Shown: piece by piece, positions 58,445 to 64,000 of the stretch
Numbering within the stretch: the stretch's first letter is position 1
Layout of the letters: the number at the start of each line of letters is the position of its first letter
Assembly: GCF_036320965.1 (NCBI RefSeq)
Contig: NC_092242.1
Coordinates: forward strand, 61,868,020 to 61,932,019
From: Panulirus ornatus
Taxonomy: Eukaryota > Arthropoda > Malacostraca > Decapoda > Palinuridae
Length of the DNA: 64,000 nt
Direction: 5' to 3'
Made by a program: the position numbers and the translations under genes
The notes under the pieces: generated by a model
What the model was told of the DNA's origin: nothing
The model's input: only the letters and a program-made list of their open reading frames with translations
The model's database searches: none

Positions 58445-58745
58445 GTCTGTGTAGTGCAGTGTCTGTGTAGTGCAGTGTCTGTATAGTGCAGTGTCTCTGT
58501 AGCGCAGTGTCTGTATAGTGCAGTGTCTCTGTAGCGCAGTGTCTCTGTAGTGCAATGTCTGTGTAGTGCAGTGTCTGTATAGTGCAGTGTCTCTGTAGCG
58601 CAGTGTCTGTATAGTGCAGTGTCTCTGTAGCGCAGTGTCTCTGTAGTGCAGTGTCTGTGTAGTGCAGTGTCTGTATAGTGCAGTGTCTCTGTAGCGCAGT
58701 GTCTCTGTAGTGCAGTGTCTGTTAACTTGTGCAGTGTCTGTTAAC
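58445..58745. repeat. 17 bp minisatellite, about 17 copies
   Basis: Units are GTGCAGTGTCTGTATA and variants GCGCAGTGTCTCTGTA; a higher-order pattern of variants repeats about every 100 bp. Confidence 0.92.
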
Positions 58746-58890
58746 TTGGCATATATATCTATACATCTTCATACACGATGATTTATTTTGTAAGAATTGC
58801 TAATGCATCGTCAAGGGTTTTCGGTGAAATGGGGAAATGATATCAAAGTCATATCGCTTTCAATCTCTCTCTCTCTTATGCAGAGTCTGG

Positions 58891-58891
<1 letters not shown>

Positions 58892-58926
<35 letters not shown>
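58892..58926. repeat. (CA)n microsatellite
   Basis: About 34 bp of CA. Confidence 0.88.
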
Positions 58927-58929
<3 letters not shown>

Positions 58930-59130
58930 TACACGTTACAAAACTTTAAAAAGTTCTATGACGGAGAAAGTTTACAAGACAGTGTGTCGGTGTGTTGGAG
59001 GGGGCACGAGTGTAGAACCCCCTTCTCGTCCAAATAGGTAATTACATCATGGCTCAAAGGGGAAAGAACAAATGCAAAATGCAATTATACAGTGGAGGAA
59101 TATAGAGTTAGATAGGTGTTCATTCCAGGG

Positions 59131-59190
<60 letters not shown>
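59131..59190. repeat. (GA)n microsatellite
   Basis: About 58 bp of GA. Confidence 0.94.
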
Positions 59191-59193
<3 letters not shown>

Positions 59194-59575
59194 CAGTGTC
59201 GGCGAGTGGGCAAACAATGCAAAATAACCATTTCAACATTCCACTGTTACAAAACATCGTTTCAGTATTCAAAATTTGCCTGAGCCATTTGGTAACGCTA
59301 AAAGCATTGGATTAAGGACTTACGTGATCAATTCTTTATATTGCAATTAACATACCAGTTTCTCTTTTCCCCAAACTAAGCCAATGCAGCATTAAACACT
59401 GTTAACAAAGCTTTTCACTTATATCAGTATGTTATTTAGGTTCTAAATCTAAAGACGAAATCAAAGCCAATTAATTATAGTTTCTTTCTACGTCTTTGCC
59501 TGCTCCCCCAACCCCCAATCCAAACCCACATCCTACACCCTATCCAACAGCATCAGCCCAAGCCAAAAGTATTTT
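59191..59575. other. Intergenic, no gene seen
   Basis: Nothing recognisable. Confidence 0.35.
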
Positions 59576-59576
59576 C

Positions 59577-59577
<1 letters not shown>

Positions 59578-59634
<57 letters not shown>

Positions 59635-59650
59635 GTGTGTGTGTGTGTGA
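59578..59650. repeat. (TA)n with short (TG)n
   Basis: About 54 bp of TA, then TGTGTGTGTGTG. Confidence 0.93.
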
Positions 59651-60277
59651 TCCTACCATTTATGCACCGTGTATTCAATACAGAGAACATATGAACGCCC
59701 GTGTGGGGCCATGTTATGCATGTATATTGTGTGCATGTCATCGCATGCACTGAGTGAGCCAGACCTTGGCTCAAAACTGCGCACTTTTGAGTTTTTTTTA
59801 TACTGAATGATTTTACGAATAATGTACCTAGGTTGACCTTTGATCTATATGGAAAAAAAAAATATATCAAACCTTGTTATTAGCAGAAATATAATGTTAT
59901 ATCACATAACTGTTCTTTCACCATTTCATTTGTCATTCGGTGAACGAAGCGTTTCATTCTGATGTGACCTATATTTGTTTGTTTGTTTGTTCTTTCTTAA
60001 AAGTATGGTGGCATAAAGTTGGGTAACGTGTTAAGGCGCACATCCCCTCCCACGGTGGTAAGCCAGGCGTTCCCTCCCCCACCCACTCACTCACTCCCAC
60101 ACACGCCCCACAGAAAGCCATTCACTTTTGCTCTGAATTTTGTCCTTCCTTTCGCTAACTCTGCTGCTAAGATGTAGCAGAAATTCTACTACCCTTGAGC
60201 CATAATGGGAGGGAATAGGGACAAGAGGGGAGAGTTGTATCTAAAACTACCCTCTCCCCCTCTTCCCTGGTTAAACA

Positions 60278-60278
<1 letters not shown>
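59651..60278. other. Intergenic, no gene seen
   Basis: Includes GTTTGTTTGTTTG near 59975. Confidence 0.35.

Positions 60279-60280
<2 letters not shown>

Positions 60281-60354
<74 letters not shown>
60281..60354. repeat. (CT)n microsatellite
   Basis: About 73 bp of CT, followed by G-rich GAGGGGGGGGGG. Confidence 0.94.
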
Positions 60355-60355
<1 letters not shown>

Positions 60356-62315
60356 AGGGGGGGGGGCATACCATTCCTGGAATCCCTCAGCTGTGGGAGC
60401 CACTCGCTGCTGTATAATAAACCATTTACACTCTACGGTAAATATTGATTGGATAAGGCTATATTTACCCCCCATCCGAACCCCAAAGTTATGGGGAAGC
60501 CATCTACCAACCCCTTAACGTGCGTTTATGTATCGCTTATCTCCCTCCAAGTTATGGGGTACGCCATCTACCACCCTCTTAAATTGTGCCCATTGATCAT
60601 TTACATGTAAATATACCATTGACGATGGATAGAGATTTCCATGTTAAGAGTGATGGAAAAATCAGACCCAGTTTCTTTCCTGGTCACTGTCCTCTCCTTC
60701 TTTATCTTTTATATCTATTTAGCTTTACTACAAAATGGTCTTTCCAATCATTCCCCTCGTAATCCTTATTTCTATTTCTGCCACATCTTTCGTGTCTTGG
60801 TGATAGATAAACTATCTATCTCCTCATCTATCATATACATATATCTATATATTCATATATGTATATATATGTATATATACAACTTCGACTCACAGAAGGA
60901 CAGTGCAAACACCATGTACAAATGGTGTTCTTCTCAAAGTCTAACATCAAGTTTTGGTGCGTCGCGCTCAAGAGACGGAGGAGGAGGTCTGGTTAACACT
61001 GTGTATACCAACATCCGGGACTGTGATATATGTGTGTGTGTCTCTCTCCCGGGACCTCAGTAAATCCTTCAAGCCTCCTTCCTCCTGCCAGATACATACG
61101 TAAGGTTCGTTAATGCATGCGCGAAGAAGTTCCTTCCTTTTACCTTTATATTTTTTTTTCCCCCGTCTTGATTATAGAAGTGAATAAGGCCATAGATCAT
61201 GCAGGAATGATAGCTCCATATCAGGTTTGTATTTTGGGAACTGAAACGTATGTAAGAACAAAAAAAAAAAGGGAATTTTGTAATGTGTTAGGGATGTAAC
61301 AGTGCGATTTAGGTCATGATAAACTAAGATCAGGAAATAGTACATTGCATTTCTAAGAAATAGGAATTGTATTTAGGCGATAAGGCACACTCTCTTCCCT
61401 TTTCCTGAAGATGAGGAACTATTATCTAGAAAAAGAGATAGACTTCCATTACTCAGGTGATATTTTGAACATAAGGATGTCTTTAAGTCTTGAGTTCTCC
61501 AACGTTTCCTCGTCGTGACTCCAAAACTAGATCGTTCAAGCCTGCTTGAGACGAACAATGTAAGATATACACTTTTAATTACAGAAATGATGTTTTGTCT
61601 TAACTTTCGTGGTTAATACAAGCAACAGAACAACGTAGTATGTCATGATACAATGTAATTCAATGCAAGCAAGAGAGTGATGTAATACGATGTAATCTAA
61701 CTCAACACAATGTAATTCAGATTAATGAGAGAGATGACACTGCTTCATGCTGGCCATTTGAACACCCCGGTGTCTCGCTATCCTATTCGAACAGCTCGAC
61801 ACACAAAGTAGGGTCGCGACCTAGAGTTTAAGAACCACTGTTTCGAGTCAAGAGTTCGAGTCTTTTGAAGCATGTGTCTTGATTTTCACCTGATTAACGA
61901 GAGAAGAACATGTTCCCCACATCATAATGCCCTACAGTGTAAAACCGAAAATTCCAGTACCACGCTTCAGAAACTCCTTACGTCTGGCCTAATTGGAATC
62001 CAACCCAATTTTTTTTTTAAGGATATTTTTTTTCAAGGGAACGTGGAACTTCAAACGTTTAGGGCCTTTGTTGGGAATTTTTGCCTACGTGATCTGAGGG
62101 AGTGAGGGGGAAAAATATGGGTACCTTGGCGAGGAATATTTCCCAAGATATATGTAGATGACTGGAATCTGCATGGAGAGAGTGGAGGAAATATTCTATG
62201 AAAAGGAAAAAAACCATATTTGTAAGTCTCCTTTTGCACTGGAAAGAGACAGTGTTGTTTATGACTGCCTCCTCCCCCCAGTCCTCTAGGTTGATGATGT
62301 CAGTAATCCACACTG
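60355..62315. other. Intergenic, no gene seen
   Basis: Contains a two-copy repeat with AAGTTATGGGG..GCCATCTACCA (60485-60580). No exon, RNA gene or transposon motif recognised. Confidence 0.4.
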
Positions 62316-62425
62316 GTGGTGTCAGTCCCAGGTATAGACGTTGATGTCCTTCGGGGTCAGCGATAGTCCAGTCAGTCCCAGGTATAGACGTTGATGTCCC
62401 TCGGGGTCAGCGATAGTCTATGTTG
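62316..62425. repeat. ~57 bp direct repeat, 2 copies
   Basis: CAGTCCCAGGTATAGACG, then TTGATGTCC(T/C)TCGGGGTCAG, twice in series. Confidence 0.9.
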
Positions 62426-62624
62426 TGTCCGCGTTGATGCTTAGCGTCGTCAGTTCGCGTTATGTTTATGTGGGTGATCAATTGGTAGCATCACTGTGTG
62501 TATACAGTAATGTCCTCTGTCGTGTGTACACTGATGTGCGCGTTGATGCCTCCTTCAGTATACGCTTTGATGTCGTTCGTCTCGGCGGTGGCAATCCCCA
62601 GCAGCTCACAACCAACTCCACCAA

Positions 62625-62870
62625 CACCTCACAATCCAACTCCACAACACCCTACACCCAGTTTCCCAACTCCACAACACCCTACACCCAACTTCCCACT
62701 CCACAACACCCTACACCCAGTTTCCCAACTCCCCAACATCCTACACCCAACTTCCCACTCCCCAACACCCTACACCCAACTTCCCACTCCCCAACACCCT
62801 ACACCCAACTCCCAAACACCCCCATACCCAACTTCTCATTCTCAATACACCACACAACACTGCTAACTCC
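62625..62870. repeat. ~29 bp C/A-rich tandem repeat
   Basis: About seven copies of CCCAACACCCTACACCCAAC with TTCCCACTC. Confidence 0.88.
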
Positions 62871-63449
62871 CCCACACCCCACTACATCCTCCCTCCTCCC
62901 CAAGCTTCACCCCAGCTCTTCAACAAAATCTCTACCAAGTTTCAGCAGAATTTCCAACCCGTCTGAGACGAACTGGTAAACAATCTATAATCCCCAAACA
63001 CAGCAAAGGGGGTGGGTGCAATAAAGAGATTAAACAAGAATTTTCTAGGTGTACTTAAGGGTGAGTGTCTGGGGTACACATCGTTTCATTTTCAGCCAAG
63101 TCTACACTGTTGGTGTTGACCAGGGATTTGTTGTTTAAAGTACCTGGATTACTTGAGGAAATCCCTGGATTTATCTATCTATAACAGAGTGGAAATCAGT
63201 TATCGTATGGATAGACATAGAAATACGTGAAAATTGAAAGCGTCAGGTGTTTCATCATATTCGAATCCTGATTCATTAAGGTATCATCAGAGCTTCATGC
63301 AAATCCAATCCAATCCAATGGTCACGACATCACACCCAAGGGTCGTACACCTTCGTGTCGTCGTCCTACAGAGTCGTATTGTCGTGTTCGAGATCCGTGC
63401 CGTCTTGCTTCAGGTAGTACCTCCCTCCGAGCTGAAGGGTCGTCCAGTC

Positions 63450-63450
<1 letters not shown>
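62871..63450. other. Intergenic, no gene seen
   Basis: Nothing recognisable apart from CAATCCAATCCAATC near 63305. Confidence 0.35.

Positions 63451-63452
<2 letters not shown>

Positions 63453-63522
<70 letters not shown>
63453..63522. repeat. (CT)n microsatellite
   Basis: About 70 bp of CT. Confidence 0.94.
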
Positions 63523-63524
<2 letters not shown>

Positions 63525-64000
63525 CCCCAATCCAATACACTATGGTCGTACGCCATCATTTTTCTCCAGTTTATTCGATTAAACTCTAATATGAACTCCA
63601 CTCTAATCCATCTCTCGGTTAATAAGGTTAATCCCGCTTGGTCATCTTGCCTAGCTCGTCATAAAGACACTAGTGAGTGGAAGACACGTATAAGACATGT
63701 GTGTATCACGGCTGTCCCTCGTTCGCTGGTTATAGAGACTTGAGGCCCATCAACTGCCAGGGTCATTAAGGTCGCGAAAGTTAAGTTATCATTATCAATC
63801 ACCAAAAAAAAAAAAACACCTTTTTCTTACTGTAATTAGCCCAAAAAAGAACCTTTCAACTTTGGGAACAATTTGCATCTCAGTGTACTTCCAAAATACA
63901 ATACCCTTATCAAAGAAGTCTCACATATCCGTACTGTAATTAAGAATGATTGCCCTTGTCTCCTCTCTGAATACTCATTTCCATAATCATCTTCGCTTCT
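63523..64000. other. Window end, no gene seen
   Basis: AT-rich unique sequence with an A13 run near 63804. Confidence 0.35.

Overview
This window is eukaryotic nuclear DNA. It holds one multi-exon gene with GT-AG introns, sitting in DNA that is very rich in microsatellites and minisatellites. The protein is a Shaw-type voltage-gated K+ channel (arthropod relative of vertebrate Kv3/KCNC). The gene content, the long GA, TA and CA tracts, the tRNA-derived SINEs and the non-LTR retrotransposon remnants fit an arthropod, and most probably a decapod crustacean. That organism call is an inference; I cannot name a species.

Layout. Positions 1-16,000 hold no gene I can recognise. They contain tandem repeats (14, 19, 40, 36, 16, 12 and 22 bp units, including a 74-copy 36 bp array at 3145-5808), a 249 bp-armed inverted repeat built on SINE sequence (2167-2721), and the C-terminal end of a dead non-LTR reverse transcriptase (10988-11128). 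Positions 16,085-34,237 carry the Shaw gene on the + strand in 11 coding exons. All ten junctions join in phase to give a 663-residue product with a T1 domain, six transmembrane segments, the TVGYG selectivity filter and a long cytoplasmic tail. Optional pieces are visible: an in-frame alternative donor in exon 10 (+21 residues), a possible 43 nt frame-shifting cassette before exon 9, a possible alternative C-terminal exon at 34742-34854, and a row of duplicated 5' splice sites after exon 4. Introns carry microsatellites, a degenerate ~195 bp repeat and an antisense non-LTR reverse-transcriptase relic (intron 5). Positions 34,855-64,000 have no convincing gene. They hold a broken reverse transcriptase (38543-39305), a minus-strand SINE, two families of dispersed elements ending in TA tracts, a 27 bp array (41495-42750), a 40 bp-armed hairpin (50901-50990) and many more simple repeats.

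The most unusual signal is that repeat expansion repeatedly involves exon-intron boundaries of the Shaw gene. The exon 4 donor is the repeat unit of an in-frame 24 bp minisatellite. The exon 3, 5 and 10 donor regions are also duplicated into the following intron or alternative exon, and the intron before exon 4 is crowded with acceptor-like motifs. Coordinates of simple-repeat tracts are read by eye and may be off by a few bases; the exon coordinates were counted base by base and checked for phase.
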